A stretch of DNA of 64,000 bases from the NCBI GenBank assembly GCA_016719885.1, contig JADJYF010000015.1:101109-165108 (forward strand). The letters are read 5' to 3'. The DNA comes from Pseudomonadota bacterium. GTDB taxonomy: Bacteria; Pseudomonadota; Gammaproteobacteria; Ga0077536. The notes beneath the pieces were generated by a model. It saw only the letters and a list, made by a program, of their open reading frames with translations. It ran no database searches and was not told the origin of the DNA. Position numbers and translations under genes: made by a program. Below are positions 52,682 to 62,761 of this stretch, in pieces; within the stretch, counting starts at the first letter, position 1, and the number at the start of each line of letters is the position of its first letter.

Positions 52682-54682
52682 ATGAACCGCCTGCGCGACG
52701 CCACCAGTCCCTACCTTTTGCAACACGCCGACAACCCGGTGGACTGGTACCCGTGGGGTGCGGAAGCATTGGCGCGGGCACGCAGCGAGAACAAGCCCAT
52801 TCTCCTGTCGATAGGCTACTCGGCATGCCACTGGTGCCATGTCATGGCCCATGAGTCCTTCGAAGACGGCGCCATCGCCGCGCAGATGAATCGCCTGTTC
52901 ATCAACATCAAGGTCGACCGCGAGGAGCGCCCAGACCTCGACAAGATCTACCAGGCCGCCCATCGGCTGCTGACCCAGGCCAACGGCGGCTGGCCGCTGA
53001 CCATGTTCCTGACACCCGACGACCAAGTGCCCTACTTCGGCGGCACCTATTTCCCCAACACGCCGCGCCATGGGCGGCCAGGCTTCGCCGAGGTGCTGGA
53101 GCGCGTGGCGCAGGCCTATCGCGAGCATGGCGCGCGCATGGCCGAATTCAGTACCAACATGCGCGCCGCACTCGGCGCGGAGCTCGGCGGCGCGGACGAC
53201 GTCGCCGCCGGCTTCGAACCGGCGCTGATGGCGCGCGCCGTCATGCAGTTGACGCAGGCCTTCGATGCGCGCCACGGCGGCTTCGGCGGCGCGCCCAAGT
53301 TTCTGCACCCGGAGGCGCTGGCCTTGCTCGAGACCGACCACCCGGGGCTGGTCGCGTTCAGCCTGCGCGCGATGGCCGCCGGCGGCCTCATGGACCAGGT
53401 AGGCGGCGGCTTTTTTCGCTATTCGACCGACGCGCACTGGAGCATCCCGCATTTCGAGAAAATGCTTTACGACAACGCCGCGCTGCTCGCGCTCTATGCG
53501 CGGGTCGGCGCCAAGCGCGACCTGGACGACCTCAAATCCGTTGCGTGCGACATCGGCGCATGGCTGGTAGCCGACATGCAGGATGCCGCGGGTGGATTTC
53601 ATTCCAGCGTCGATGCCGATGCGGCGGGCGAGGAAGGCAGCTATTACGTGTGGACACGCGAGCAAGTCGAGGCCGTGCTGGGCGCCGGGCATGCCGCCTT
53701 CGCCGCGCAGTACGGCTTGGACGGCGCGGCTAATTTTGAAGGCCGCTGGCACCTGCGTCGGCCGTCGCCCGCCCGCGACCAGCCGCTGCCGCCGCCCTCC
53801 GCGCCCACGCGGGCCCAGCTCGCCAAGCTCCGCGCCGCGCGTGGCGCGCGCGTGGCGCCGGCGCACGACGACAAGATCCTGACCGCCTGGAACGCGCTCA
53901 CCATCGGTGCCTTGGCCAGCGCCGGGCGCCTGCTGTCGCGGCCCGATTTCATCAGCGCCGCGGAACGCGCCCTCGACTTCGTCATCGCCCACCACTGGCG
54001 CGCGGGCCGACTGCTCGCCACCAGCCGACACGGCGTGGCGAGCGTGCCGGCCTATCTCGACGATCATGGCTTCCTGTTGTCCGCCACGCTCGAACTGCTG
54101 GCGTGTCGCTGGCGGCGCAGCGATCTGGACTTCGCGGTGGCGCTCGCCGATTTGCTGCTCGACGAATTCGAAGACCGCGAACGCGGAGGTTTCTATTTCA
54201 CCGCGCGCGATCACGAAACGCTGCTGGTACGCGTGCGCAGCTTCAATGACGACGCGCTGCCGTCCGGCAACGTGGTGACGGCCGATGCGCTGCTGGAGCT
54301 CGCGCAGTTGATCGGCGACGCGCGCTACCAGGTGGCCGCCGAGCGCACGCTGACAGCTGCCATGCATGCCGCCCAGGCCGCGCCGCAGGCCCATGCCAGC
54401 GCGCTCGCCGCGAACCATCGCCACGCAGGCGCGCCACCCCACGTGCTGCTGCGCGGCGACGACTCCGACCAGGTGGCCCATTGGCGTGCCCGACTCGCGC
54501 CACACGCGGGCGCCGAGCTGAGTTGCTACGCGATCCCCGGCGCTGAGCGCGCACTGCCCGGTTTGCTGGACGCGCGCGCGGCGCAGGAAGGCGCCGCCGT
54601 CACGGCTTACGTGTGCCGCGCCAGCCGCTGCAGCGCGCCGCTCACCACGCTGGATGACTGCCTGCGCGCGCTGGTTTCATGA
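52682..54682 (+). CDS. DUF255 thioredoxin-like/glycosidase-fold protein (YyaL/SSP411 type)
   Basis: 666 residues from ATG 52682; an upstream in-frame extension overlaps lgt and is not homologous. The N-terminal domain starts 'NRLRDATSPYLLQHADNPVDWYPWG' and carries the family CHWCHVM motif (about 49-55) in a thioredoxin-like fold. The remainder is an (alpha/alpha)6-like region with 'GGFGGAPKFLHPEAL', 'HFEKMLYDNAALLALYA' and 'DDKILTAWN'. The protein is highly conserved but its reaction is not established; N-acylglucosamine epimerase-like folds hint at sugar chemistry. Divergent from lgt. Confidence 0.92.
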   Translation: MNRLRDATSPYLLQHADNPVDWYPWGAEALARARSENKPILLSIGYSACHWCHVMAHESFEDGAIAAQMNRLFINIKVDREERPDLDKIYQAAHRLLTQANGGWPLTMFLTPDDQVPYFGGTYFPNTPRHGRPGFAEVLERVAQAYREHGARMAEFSTNMRAALGAELGGADDVAAGFEPALMARAVMQLTQAFDARHGGFGGAPKFLHPEALALLETDHPGLVAFSLRAMAAGGLMDQVGGGFFRYSTDAHWSIPHFEKMLYDNAALLALYARVGAKRDLDDLKSVACDIGAWLVADMQDAAGGFHSSVDADAAGEEGSYYVWTREQVEAVLGAGHAAFAAQYGLDGAANFEGRWHLRRPSPARDQPLPPPSAPTRAQLAKLRAARGARVAPAHDDKILTAWNALTIGALASAGRLLSRPDFISAAERALDFVIAHHWRAGRLLATSRHGVASVPAYLDDHGFLLSATLELLACRWRRSDLDFAVALADLLLDEFEDRERGGFYFTARDHETLLVRVRSFNDDALPSGNVVTADALLELAQLIGDARYQVAAERTLTAAMHAAQAAPQAHASALAANHRHAGAPPHVLLRGDDSDQVAHWRARLAPHAGAELSCYAIPGAERALPGLLDARAAQEGAAVTAYVCRASRCSAPLTTLDDCLRALVS

Positions 54683-54707
54683 ACCGTGCGCGGGGCGCTT
54701 GCGACGC

Positions 54708-55646
54708 CTACCAGTCGAGCTTGGCGCCGAACTCGGTGACGTAACGCGCCGCGAATTCGTCGCGCGTGAAGTAATGGTTCTGGGTGCCGGCGTGGGCAAT
54801 CTTGATGGCGCCGAGCAGCGACGCGATGCGACCGGTGGTTTCCCACGGCAGCTTGTTGACCAGGCCGTACAACAGGCCGGCGCGATAGGCATCGCCACAG
54901 CCGGTCGGATCGGTGAGGCTGGCGGGCTTGGCGCAGGGGATGTCGATACGTCCGCCGCGCGTGTAGATGTTGGAGCCTTCGCCGCCGCGCGTGACGATAC
55001 AGGCCTGCACGCGCTCGGCGATCGCCTCGGGCGACAGCCCGGTGCGCTCCTGCATGAGCTCCGATTCGTAATCATTGACCGTCACCCAGGTGGCGATGTC
55101 GATGAACGCTTTCAGATCGTCGCCGTCGAACATCGGCATGCCCTGGCCCGGATCGAAGATGAAGGGAATGCCGGCCTCGTGCATCTGGCGCGCGTGTGCG
55201 AGCATGCCGTCCCGACCGTCGGGCGCGATGATGCCGAGCTCGACCGCGCCGGCGTCGGCAACCTTGTTGCTCGCCGAGTAGTTCATGGCGCCGGGATGAA
55301 AGGCGGTGATCTGGTTGTCGTCCAGGTCGGTGGTGATGAAGGCCTGCGCGGTCAGTGATTGATCGATGGTGGTGATGCAGCGGGTTTCCATGCCCTGCCC
55401 TTTCAACCAGCTCGCGTAGGGCGCGAAGTCGACACCGACCGTGCCCATGATCAGGGGCGCGCCACCGAGCAGCTTGAGATTGTAGGCGATGTTGCCGGCG
55501 CAGCCGCCAAACTCGCGGCGCAGCTCGGGCACCAGGAAGGAAACGTTCAGGATGTGGATCTTGTCGGGCAGGATGTGGTTCTTGAACCGGTCCTGGAACA
55601 CCATGATGTTATCGAACGCGAGCGAGCCGCAGATCAGAACGGACAT
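54708..55646 (-). CDS. PfkB-family carbohydrate/nucleoside kinase (adenosine kinase-like)
   Basis: 312 residues. The catalytic signature is 'DPTGCGDAYRAGLLYGL' with the Asp base; a Cys replaces the usual Ala in the GAGD anion hole, as in many bacterial adenosine-kinase-like members. The N-terminal substrate lid 'GSLAFDNIMVFQDRF' and 'EFGGCAGNIAYNLKLLGG' are typical. It phosphorylates adenosine or a similar sugar hydroxyl with ATP. Convergent with the DUF255 gene (25 bp apart). Confidence 0.88.
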   Translation of the reverse strand: MSVLICGSLAFDNIMVFQDRFKNHILPDKIHILNVSFLVPELRREFGGCAGNIAYNLKLLGGAPLIMGTVGVDFAPYASWLKGQGMETRCITTIDQSLTAQAFITTDLDDNQITAFHPGAMNYSASNKVADAGAVELGIIAPDGRDGMLAHARQMHEAGIPFIFDPGQGMPMFDGDDLKAFIDIATWVTVNDYESELMQERTGLSPEAIAERVQACIVTRGGEGSNIYTRGGRIDIPCAKPASLTDPTGCGDAYRAGLLYGLVNKLPWETTGRIASLLGAIKIAHAGTQNHYFTRDEFAARYVTEFGAKLDW

Positions 55647-55735
55647 TCAACTGCTACCTGTGAAGTCGGGGATGGCCGGCATGATACTCGATTCGTTTCG
55701 GCCTCGCCGAAAGCACGCGGTCTGAGGCACCGCGC

Positions 55736-56365
55736 ATGTTGCCGTTGTCGCCGTCGACAGGAATGCTCGAACTCATGCTGGTGCTGGTGGCGGGCGTCAG
55801 CTTCGAGCTGTGGCTGGCGCGGCTGGTGGCGACGCGCCCCATGCTCACGCGCCTGTGGCTCGGCCTCGGCGCGCCGCTGCTGCGCGGCGCGATGATCGTG
55901 GGCGCGGTGCTCGTCGCCTACCCGGCCCTGTTCGGCTTTCGCGCCGCCCCCACGCTCGCCACCCTCATGCACGAAACGGCCGCACACGGCGGCCTGTGGC
56001 TTATCGCCTTGTGCGCGGCGCGCCTGCTGGTGCCGCTGCCGCTGTCCGGTTCGCGCACCGGACTCATCGACGCACTGCAAGGCGTGGGCGCGGCTGCGCT
56101 GTTGTTCGTGGGATTTTCCAGGCATGTCGGCGCCTTGAGCGCCAGCCCGTGGCCGGGCGCGCTGGGCGCCATGGCGCTGTTCGGCCTGTGTTGGCTGCTG
56201 CCGGCGCTCGCCGCCGGGCTCGGCCAGGATGTGGGCGCACGGCTCGATGCCCGTCGCGGCGCGCGCGGCCTCGAACAGTGGCTGGGCCAGGCCATGGGCA
56301 TGGTCGCCGTGGCGCCCGTCGTGATGCTCTACGGCTACCTGCTCGGCACGCAGCTCGCGATGTAG
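55736..56365 (+). CDS. Predicted inner-membrane protein, unknown function
   Basis: 209 residues from ATG 55736 (GAGG 8 nt upstream). About five or six hydrophobic helices (LELMLVLVAGVSFELWLA; GAMIVGAVLVAYPAL; GGLWLIALCAARLLVPL; GLIDALQGVGAAALLFVGF; ALGAMALFGLCWLLPALAAG; MGMVAVAPVVMLYGYLL). No motif is recognised. It lies between a kinase gene and uvrA, convergent with uvrA at 13 bp. Confidence 0.7.
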   Translation: MLPLSPSTGMLELMLVLVAGVSFELWLARLVATRPMLTRLWLGLGAPLLRGAMIVGAVLVAYPALFGFRAAPTLATLMHETAAHGGLWLIALCAARLLVPLPLSGSRTGLIDALQGVGAAALLFVGFSRHVGALSASPWPGALGAMALFGLCWLLPALAAGLGQDVGARLDARRGARGLEQWLGQAMGMVAVAPVVMLYGYLLGTQLAM

Positions 56366-56378
56366 GCGCGGCGCCGCT

Positions 56379-59240
56379 TCAGGCCGATGCGCGCGTCGCC
56401 GGTACCGGCCGCGCCAACACCTCGGCGAGAAAGCGGCCGGTATGGGAACGCGGCTCGGCCGCCACCTGTTCCGGCGTGCCGACCGCGATGATCTCGCCGC
56501 CACCGGTGCCGCCCTCGGGACCGAGATCGATGATCCAGTCGGCGGTCTTGATGACATCGAGATTGTGCTCGATCACGACCACCGTGTTGCCGTGGTCGCG
56601 CAAGCGATGCAAGACTTTCAGCAACTGCTCGATGTCGTAGAAATGCAGGCCGGTGGTCGGCTCGTCGAGGATGTACAGGGTCTTGCCGGTGTCGCGCTTG
56701 GACAGCTCGCGCGACAGCTTCACGCGCTGCGCTTCGCCGCCGGACAAGGTGGTGGCGTTCTGCCCGATGCGCACATAGGTCAAGCCCACTTCGGTCAAGG
56801 TCTGCAGCTTGCTGGCAATGGTCGGCACCGCTTCGAAAAACAGCCGCGCTTCCTCGACGGTCATGTCCAGCACGTCGCTGATGGTGCGACCCTTGTACAG
56901 GATTTCGAGCGTCTCGCGGTTGTAACGCTTGCCCTTGCACATGTCGCAGGGCACGTAGACGTCGGGCAGGAAATGCATCTCGACCTTGATCACGCCGTCG
57001 CCCTGGCAGGCTTCGCAACGTCCGCCCTTGACGTTGAAGGAGAAGCGTCCCGGCTCGTAGCCGCGGGAGCGCGCCTCGGGCACGCCCGCGAACAATTCAC
57101 GAATGGGCGTGAACAGGCCGGTGTAGGTGGCGGGATTGGAGCGCGGTGTGCGGCCGATGGGACTCTGGTCGATGTCGACCACCTTGTCGAAATGTTCGAG
57201 ACCGACGACGGCGTCGTGTTCGGCGGGGCTGACCGTGGCGCCGTTCAGATCGCGCGCAGTGACCGCGAACAAGGTGTCGTTGACCAGCGTCGACTTGCCG
57301 GAGCCCGACACGCCGGTCACGCAGGTCATGAGTCCGACCGGAATATCGGCACTGACGCCCTTCAGGTTGTTGCCGCGCGCGCCCTTGATGCTGAGCATGC
57401 GCTTCGGATCGGGCTTGAGGCGAAGATGGGGAATGACGATGCCACGCCGTCCCGAAAGGTATTGGCCGGTCAAGGATTCCGCACTCGAGCACACGTCGGC
57501 GGGCGTGCCCTGCGCCACCACCTGGCCGCCGTGCACACCGGCGCCCGGGCCCATGTCGACCACGTGGTCGGCCGCCATGATCGCTTCTTCGTCGTGTTCG
57601 ACCACGATCACGGTGTTGCCGAGATCGCGCAGGTGCACGAGCGTCGACAACAGGCGCTGGTTGTCTCGTTGATGCAAACCGATGGACGGCTCGTCGAGGA
57701 TGTACATCACGCCGACCAGGCCCGCGCCTATCTGGCTGGCAAGGCGGATGCGCTGCGCCTCACCGCCGGACAAGGTATCGGCGCTGCGGTCTAGAGTCAG
57801 GTAATCGAGACCGACGTTGACCAGGAACTGCAGGCGCAGTTTGACTTCCTTGACGATTTTCTCGGCAATCTCGCCACGTTTGCCCGGCAGGCTCAGGCGA
57901 TCGAAGAACGCATGGGTGGCGCCGATCGCCATGCTGGTGACATGGGCGAGATTGTGTTCGCGCACGAACACGTTGCGCGCGGCGCGATTCAAACGCGTGC
58001 CGGAACATTCCGGGCAGGCTTTCGAGCCCTGGTAGCGCGCCAGCTCCTCGCGCACCATGTTCGAATCGGTCTCGCGGTAGCGCCGTTCCATGTTGGGCAA
58101 GACGCCTTCGAAGGCGTGCTTCTTCTTGTAGGCCTTGCCGCCCGCCTTGAAATAAGTGAATTCGATTTCGGCCTCGCCGCTGCCGTGCAGGATCACCTGG
58201 CGGATGTCGGCCGGTATGTCGTTGAACGGCGTATCGATGTCGAAGGCGTAGTGTTTCGCCAGCGCGCTGATGAGTTGGAAGTAATAGGCGTTGCGGCGGT
58301 CCCAGCCGCGGATGGCGCCGGCCGGCAGGCTGATGTCCGGGCGCTGCACGATGCGCTGTTCATCGAAGAACTGCACCACGCCGAGACCGTCGCAGGCCGT
58401 GCAGGCGCCCACCGGGTTGTTGAACGAGAACAGCCGCGGCTCGAGTTCGCTGATCGAATAACCGCACACCTTGCAGGCGAATCGCGACGAGAACACCAGT
58501 TCCGCGCCGGCGCCCGCCTGCTCGCCCTCCATGGGCACCACGCGCGCCACGCCTTCGCCGAGTTCGAGCGCCGATTCGAAGGACTCGGCGAGGCGCTGCT
58601 TGAGATCTTCGCGCACGCGGAAGCGGTCGATGACCACGTCGATGTCGTGCTTCTTGCGCAGCGCCAGCACTGGCGGTTGATCCAGCATCACCACTTCGCC
58701 ATCGACCACCGCGCGCAGGTAACCGAGACGCGCGAGATGCTCGAACACCTGGTGATGTTCGCCTTTGCGGCCGCGCACCACCGGCGCCAGCAGCATCCAG
58801 CGCGAATCGGCCGGCAGCGCCAGCACCTGGTCGACCATCTGCGAAACGGTCTGGGCTTCGAGGATCTCGGCGTGGTCCGGGCAACGCGGTTCGCCGACGC
58901 GCGCAAACAGCAGGCGCAGGTAGTCGTAGATTTCAGTGATGGTGCCGACCGTCGAGCGCGGGTTGTGGGAAGTCGACTTCTGCTCGATGGAAATGGCCGG
59001 CGACAGGCCTTCGATGTGGTCGATGTCGGGCTTTTCCATCATCGACAGGAACTGCCGCGCGTAGGCCGACAGCGATTCGACGTAGCGGCGCTGGCCTTCG
59101 GCGTAAATGGTGTCGAAGGCCAGCGAGGATTTGCCCGAGCCCGACAGGCCTGTGATCACGATCAGCTTGTCGCGCGGCAGGTCGATATCGATGTTCTTGA
59201 GATTGTGCGTGCGTGCGCCGCGAAGATGAATCGTATCCAT
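56379..59240 (-). CDS. uvrA: UvrABC excinuclease subunit A
   Basis: 953 residues, the family length. Two ABC ATPase halves: Walker A GLSGSGKSS (31-39) and GVSGSGKST in the second half, each followed by an LSGGE signature. The zinc-binding CxxC pairs are 'CKVCGYSIS...CTACDG' and 'CEACQGDG...CDMCKG'. It scans DNA for bulky damage with UvrB in nucleotide-excision repair. No SOS (LexA) box CTGT-N8-ACAG is visible in the 104 bp before the divergent MFS gene. Confidence 0.98.
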   Translation of the reverse strand: MDTIHLRGARTHNLKNIDIDLPRDKLIVITGLSGSGKSSLAFDTIYAEGQRRYVESLSAYARQFLSMMEKPDIDHIEGLSPAISIEQKSTSHNPRSTVGTITEIYDYLRLLFARVGEPRCPDHAEILEAQTVSQMVDQVLALPADSRWMLLAPVVRGRKGEHHQVFEHLARLGYLRAVVDGEVVMLDQPPVLALRKKHDIDVVIDRFRVREDLKQRLAESFESALELGEGVARVVPMEGEQAGAGAELVFSSRFACKVCGYSISELEPRLFSFNNPVGACTACDGLGVVQFFDEQRIVQRPDISLPAGAIRGWDRRNAYYFQLISALAKHYAFDIDTPFNDIPADIRQVILHGSGEAEIEFTYFKAGGKAYKKKHAFEGVLPNMERRYRETDSNMVREELARYQGSKACPECSGTRLNRAARNVFVREHNLAHVTSMAIGATHAFFDRLSLPGKRGEIAEKIVKEVKLRLQFLVNVGLDYLTLDRSADTLSGGEAQRIRLASQIGAGLVGVMYILDEPSIGLHQRDNQRLLSTLVHLRDLGNTVIVVEHDEEAIMAADHVVDMGPGAGVHGGQVVAQGTPADVCSSAESLTGQYLSGRRGIVIPHLRLKPDPKRMLSIKGARGNNLKGVSADIPVGLMTCVTGVSGSGKSTLVNDTLFAVTARDLNGATVSPAEHDAVVGLEHFDKVVDIDQSPIGRTPRSNPATYTGLFTPIRELFAGVPEARSRGYEPGRFSFNVKGGRCEACQGDGVIKVEMHFLPDVYVPCDMCKGKRYNRETLEILYKGRTISDVLDMTVEEARLFFEAVPTIASKLQTLTEVGLTYVRIGQNATTLSGGEAQRVKLSRELSKRDTGKTLYILDEPTTGLHFYDIEQLLKVLHRLRDHGNTVVVIEHNLDVIKTADWIIDLGPEGGTGGGEIIAVGTPEQVAAEPRSHTGRFLAEVLARPVPATRASA

Positions 59241-59344
59241 GGACTACTGTGGACTTCCCAAGGCGTGCGGCTGCGACTGGCGCCGACAAAGATCAAACGA
59301 TTACTATACGGCGTTTTTTCACCAGCGCTCAATTCGTTTACATC

Positions 59345-60535
59345 GTGTCAGCCAGCACCGCCTTCACAGCTTCCGAACGCCATGCGACCTTCGCCCTGGC
59401 CGGCGTGTTCTTCCTGCGCATGCTGGGGTTGTTCATGCTGGTGCCGGTGCTCGCCTTGTACGCCAATCAACTGGCCGGCGCGACGCCCTTCATGGTCGGC
59501 CTGACGCTCGGCATATACGGCCTGACCCAGGCCTGCTTCCAGATCCCCTTCGGCACCCTGTCCGACCGCATCGGGCGCAAGCCGGTGATCGCCCTTGGCC
59601 TGGTGATCTTTACCCTGGGCTCGGCCATCGCGGCCTTCGCGCATCACATCCTGCCGGTGCTGATTGGGCGCGCGGTGCAGGGCACCGGCGCGGTGTCGGG
59701 CGCGACCCTCGCGCTGGCCGCGGACCTGACCCGCGAATCGCAGCGGACCAAGGTCATGGCCATCATCGGTGTCAGCATCGGCATCGCGTTTTCGGTGGCC
59801 TTCGTGCTGGGCCCGATGATCGACGGCGCGGTCGGCCTCAATGGTTTGTTCATCGCTTCCGGCGTGGTTGGGGCGCTGGCCCTGCCGGTGTTGTTCTACC
59901 TGGTACCGACGCCCGCGGCGCAGGTGCGCCGCGCGACGCCGATTTCGTGGGCGGCGGTGAGTGCCCCACAATTGCGCGTGCTGTATTTCGGCGTGCTGGC
60001 CCTGCACCTGGTGCTGGCGGCCAGCTTCGTCGCGATTCCGGTCGATTTGCGTGAAGGCCTGGGCCTGCCCACCGCGCGCCATCACACCGTCTACCTGCCG
60101 GTGCTACTGGTGTCGATCGCGTTGGTGGCGCCGCTCATCCGTCTGTCGATGCGGCCCGGTTGGCTGATGAAGGTCTCCTGTTCGGCCATCGCGCTGCTCG
60201 GCGTGGCCGAAGTGCTGCTGTGGCTGACCTGGCACCAGCGGCTCGGCACCTATGTCGCGCTGACGGTGTTCTTCACCGCCTTCAATTTCCTTGAATCTTC
60301 TCTGCCCAGCCTCATTTCGAGGGTGGCACCGCCGGCCTACAAGGGCACGGCGCTGGGCGCCTACGCGACCTTCCAGTTCCTCGGCATGTTCATCGGCGGC
60401 ACACTCGGCGGCTTCGTCGCCGGCCGCTTCGGTTTCGCCGGGGTACCGGCGCTGTGCGCGGGCCTGTGCCTGGTATGGCTGGTGGCGGCCCTGCGCGCGC
60501 CGCGTGCGGCACTCGACAGCGCGCCGCAGGACTGA
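59345..60535 (+). CDS. MFS transporter, YajR/YnfM-like
   Basis: 396 residues from a GTG at 59345; upstream in-frame codons overlap the uvrA 5' region. About 12 helices. Helix 1 reads 'GVFFLRMLGLFMLVPVLALYANQL', and the MFS motif A is 'GTLSDRIGRKPV'. The gene between uvrA and ssb in many gammaproteobacteria is just such a transporter, of unproven substrate. Divergent from uvrA, followed by ssb 82 bp on. Confidence 0.88.
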   Translation: MSASTAFTASERHATFALAGVFFLRMLGLFMLVPVLALYANQLAGATPFMVGLTLGIYGLTQACFQIPFGTLSDRIGRKPVIALGLVIFTLGSAIAAFAHHILPVLIGRAVQGTGAVSGATLALAADLTRESQRTKVMAIIGVSIGIAFSVAFVLGPMIDGAVGLNGLFIASGVVGALALPVLFYLVPTPAAQVRRATPISWAAVSAPQLRVLYFGVLALHLVLAASFVAIPVDLREGLGLPTARHHTVYLPVLLVSIALVAPLIRLSMRPGWLMKVSCSAIALLGVAEVLLWLTWHQRLGTYVALTVFFTAFNFLESSLPSLISRVAPPAYKGTALGAYATFQFLGMFIGGTLGGFVAGRFGFAGVPALCAGLCLVWLVAALRAPRAALDSAPQD

Positions 60536-60617
60536 CGTCGCCTGCCGGCTTGGGTAGAATCCCGGCCTTACACCGACCACGGACGGTCGCATCAACCCCC
60601 TGAAGGAGCAAACACCC

Positions 60618-61109
60618 ATGGCACGTGGCCTCAACAAAGTCATGCTGATCGGCAATCTCGGCGCCGACCCCGAAGTGCGCTACACCGCCGGCGGTTCCGC
60701 CGTCGCCAATGTGCGCCTGGCAACCGCCGACACCTGGCGCGACAAGGACAGCGGTGAAACCCAGGAACGCACCGAGTGGCACCGCGTGGTATTCTTCAAC
60801 CGCCTCGCTGAGATCGTCGAGCAGTACGTCAAGAAGGGTTCGCAGATCTACGTCGAAGGCCGCATCCAGACCCGCAAATGGCAGGACAAGGACGGCAACG
60901 AGAAATTCAGCACCGAAATCGTCGCGAGCGACATGCAGATGCTCGGCGGCCGCAGTGGCGGCGGCGGTGGTGGTCCGGCGGCGGGCGGCGAGCGCGGTGG
61001 CTCGAGCTACGGTGGTGGTAGTGGCGGTGGTGGCGGCAGTCGCGGCGACAGCGCACCGCGCGGCCAGGCCGAGCCGCCGATGGACTTCGACGACGATATT
61101 CCGTTCTGA
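60618..61109 (+). CDS. ssb: Single-stranded DNA-binding protein
   Basis: 163 residues with AAGGAG upstream of ATG. The OB-fold starts 'RGLNKVMLIGNLGADPEVRY' and contains 'RTEWHRVVFFNRLAEI' and 'GSQIYVEGRIQTRKW'. A Gly/Ser-rich linker (about 113-150) leads to the acidic tip DFDDDIPF that recruits repair and replication proteins. Tetramer coating single-stranded DNA. Confidence 0.98.
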   Translation: MARGLNKVMLIGNLGADPEVRYTAGGSAVANVRLATADTWRDKDSGETQERTEWHRVVFFNRLAEIVEQYVKKGSQIYVEGRIQTRKWQDKDGNEKFSTEIVASDMQMLGGRSGGGGGGPAAGGERGGSSYGGGSGGGGGSRGDSAPRGQAEPPMDFDDDIPF

Positions 61110-61122
61110 GATGTCCCTCTTC

Positions 61123-61204
61123 GTAGGTGCGAATTCATTCGCACATTGAGCCCCATCAAGCAGCTTTCAGCCGGGCTCTAATGTGCGAATGAATTCGCAC
61201 CTAC
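61123..61204. repeat. Inverted pair of GTAGGTGCGAATTCATTCGCAC elements
   Basis: Copy 61123-61144 and its exact reverse complement 61183-61204, 38 bp apart, each itself a palindrome around GAATTC/ATTC. They fill the gap between the convergent ssb and pyk genes and can fold into one long stem, so a bidirectional terminator or REP-like role is likely. Same family as the pair at 47274-47347. Confidence 0.85.
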
Positions 61205-61232
61205 AGAGCATTCGATTACACCTGTAGCCAAC

Positions 61233-62684
61233 TCACACTTGCAACACCGTCATCGACGGTGAATTGATGGCCGGGTCGGCATTGAAGCCACGCACCATCA
61301 CCACGTAACCGCCGTCCTTCGCCAAGCCCAGTTCCCGCGCCACGCGCCGCGCGATCTGATTGGGATTCTCGGCGCCCACGCTTGCCACGTAGTGGGGAAT
61401 CATGCCCCACATGAGACTCATGCGGCGGCAGGTCTGTTGATCGCAGGAAATGGCCACCACCGGCGCCGCCGGTCGCGCCGCGCTGATGGTGGCGGCAGTC
61501 ATGCCGTGCATGGAGATCACCATCACCGCCCGCGCACGCAGGTCGGTGACGAGGCGCGCGGTGGCGTCGGCGATGGCATCACCAAAGGGCATGGGCACGG
61601 AGGTCGGCGCGTGGCTGCCCGGGAACGCGAGCCCGGCATGCCAGTAATAGGCTTCGGTCTGACGCGCGACGCGGTCCATCATCTGCACCGCCGCGACCGG
61701 GAACTTGCCGACCGCCGATTCGCCCGACAACATCACCGCATCGGCGCCGCTCGCGACCGCGAACGAAACGTCGGAAACCTCGGCGCGCGTCGGCCGCGCG
61801 TTGGTGATCATCGACTCCAGCATCTGCGTCGCGACGATGACCGGCTTGTTCAACTGGCGGGCGCGGGTGATGAGTTGGGTCTGCGCCAAGGGCACCTGCT
61901 CGGGATTGAGTTCGACACCAAGATCGCCACGCGCCACCATGATGCCGTCGGCACGCGCGATGATGTCTTCGCTGTTGATGAGCGCTTCGGGCTTTTCAAT
62001 CTTGGCGATGATGCCGGCCTTGGATTCGGCGGCGTCGACGATGGCGCGTAACGAACTGATGTCGTCGCCGTTACGCACGAACGACAGGGCGATGAAATCG
62101 ACGCCCGCCGCCAGCGCAAACACCGCATCGGCGCGGTCCTTGTCGGTGAGGGACGGCGCCGACACCGCCGTACCCGGCAGGTTGATGCCCTTGTGATCGC
62201 CGACCGGGCCGCCCGCCACCACCACGCACTCGACGTTCTGGCCGCGCACCGCCTCCACCCGCAGTTCGACCGCGCCGTCGTTCAACAGGATGCGGTTGCC
62301 GGGTGCGACATCGCCCGGCAGCGCCGCGTACTGCGAGGGAATTAGCTCGGCATCGCCGAGCACGTCGGCGGTGGTCACCGTCACGCGCTTGCCGGCAACG
62401 AGCTCGACACTGCCGTCGCGAAACTTGCCGGTGCGAATCTTGGGCCCGCACAGATCGGCGAGGATGGCGGTAGGCGTGCCGAGACGCTGCGCCACCTGGC
62501 GAATCATCGCGATGGCGGCGCCGTGCGCGGCATGACTGCCATGCGATAGGTTGATGCGGAAGACATTGACGCCGGCTTCGATGAGGGCCGCGATGGCATC
62601 CTCCGAGCTCGAAGCCGGCCCGACGGTGGCGACTATCTTGGTGCGACGATGAATCAGCAGTGAGGGCTCGGTTACGATCGACAT
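61233..62684 (-). CDS. pyk: Pyruvate kinase
   Basis: 483 residues. Signatures: 'RRTKIVATVGPASSS', 'VFRINLSHGS', the catalytic-Lys/Mg loop 'IAKIEKPEAL' and 'MVARGDLGVEL', and 'VIVATQMLESMI'. The C-terminal allosteric domain is present. It converts phosphoenolpyruvate and ADP to pyruvate and ATP, the last step of glycolysis. Separated from lon by 77 bp; convergent with ssb. Confidence 0.97.
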   Translation of the reverse strand: MSIVTEPSLLIHRRTKIVATVGPASSSEDAIAALIEAGVNVFRINLSHGSHAAHGAAIAMIRQVAQRLGTPTAILADLCGPKIRTGKFRDGSVELVAGKRVTVTTADVLGDAELIPSQYAALPGDVAPGNRILLNDGAVELRVEAVRGQNVECVVVAGGPVGDHKGINLPGTAVSAPSLTDKDRADAVFALAAGVDFIALSFVRNGDDISSLRAIVDAAESKAGIIAKIEKPEALINSEDIIARADGIMVARGDLGVELNPEQVPLAQTQLITRARQLNKPVIVATQMLESMITNARPTRAEVSDVSFAVASGADAVMLSGESAVGKFPVAAVQMMDRVARQTEAYYWHAGLAFPGSHAPTSVPMPFGDAIADATARLVTDLRARAVMVISMHGMTAATISAARPAAPVVAISCDQQTCRRMSLMWGMIPHYVASVGAENPNQIARRVARELGLAKDGGYVVMVRGFNADPAINSPSMTVLQV

Positions 62685-62761
62685 TGCGGCCTCGTCACGG
62701 TGGATTTGGGCGAGTATCGCACAAAGCCCGCTCGCTACCGCGTCTCCGCACCGTGCGCCAT

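Noticed and set aside
59241..59344. LexA (SOS) box upstream of uvrA
   Set aside because: A CTGT is present near the start, but no matching ACAG at the required distance, so no box is claimed.
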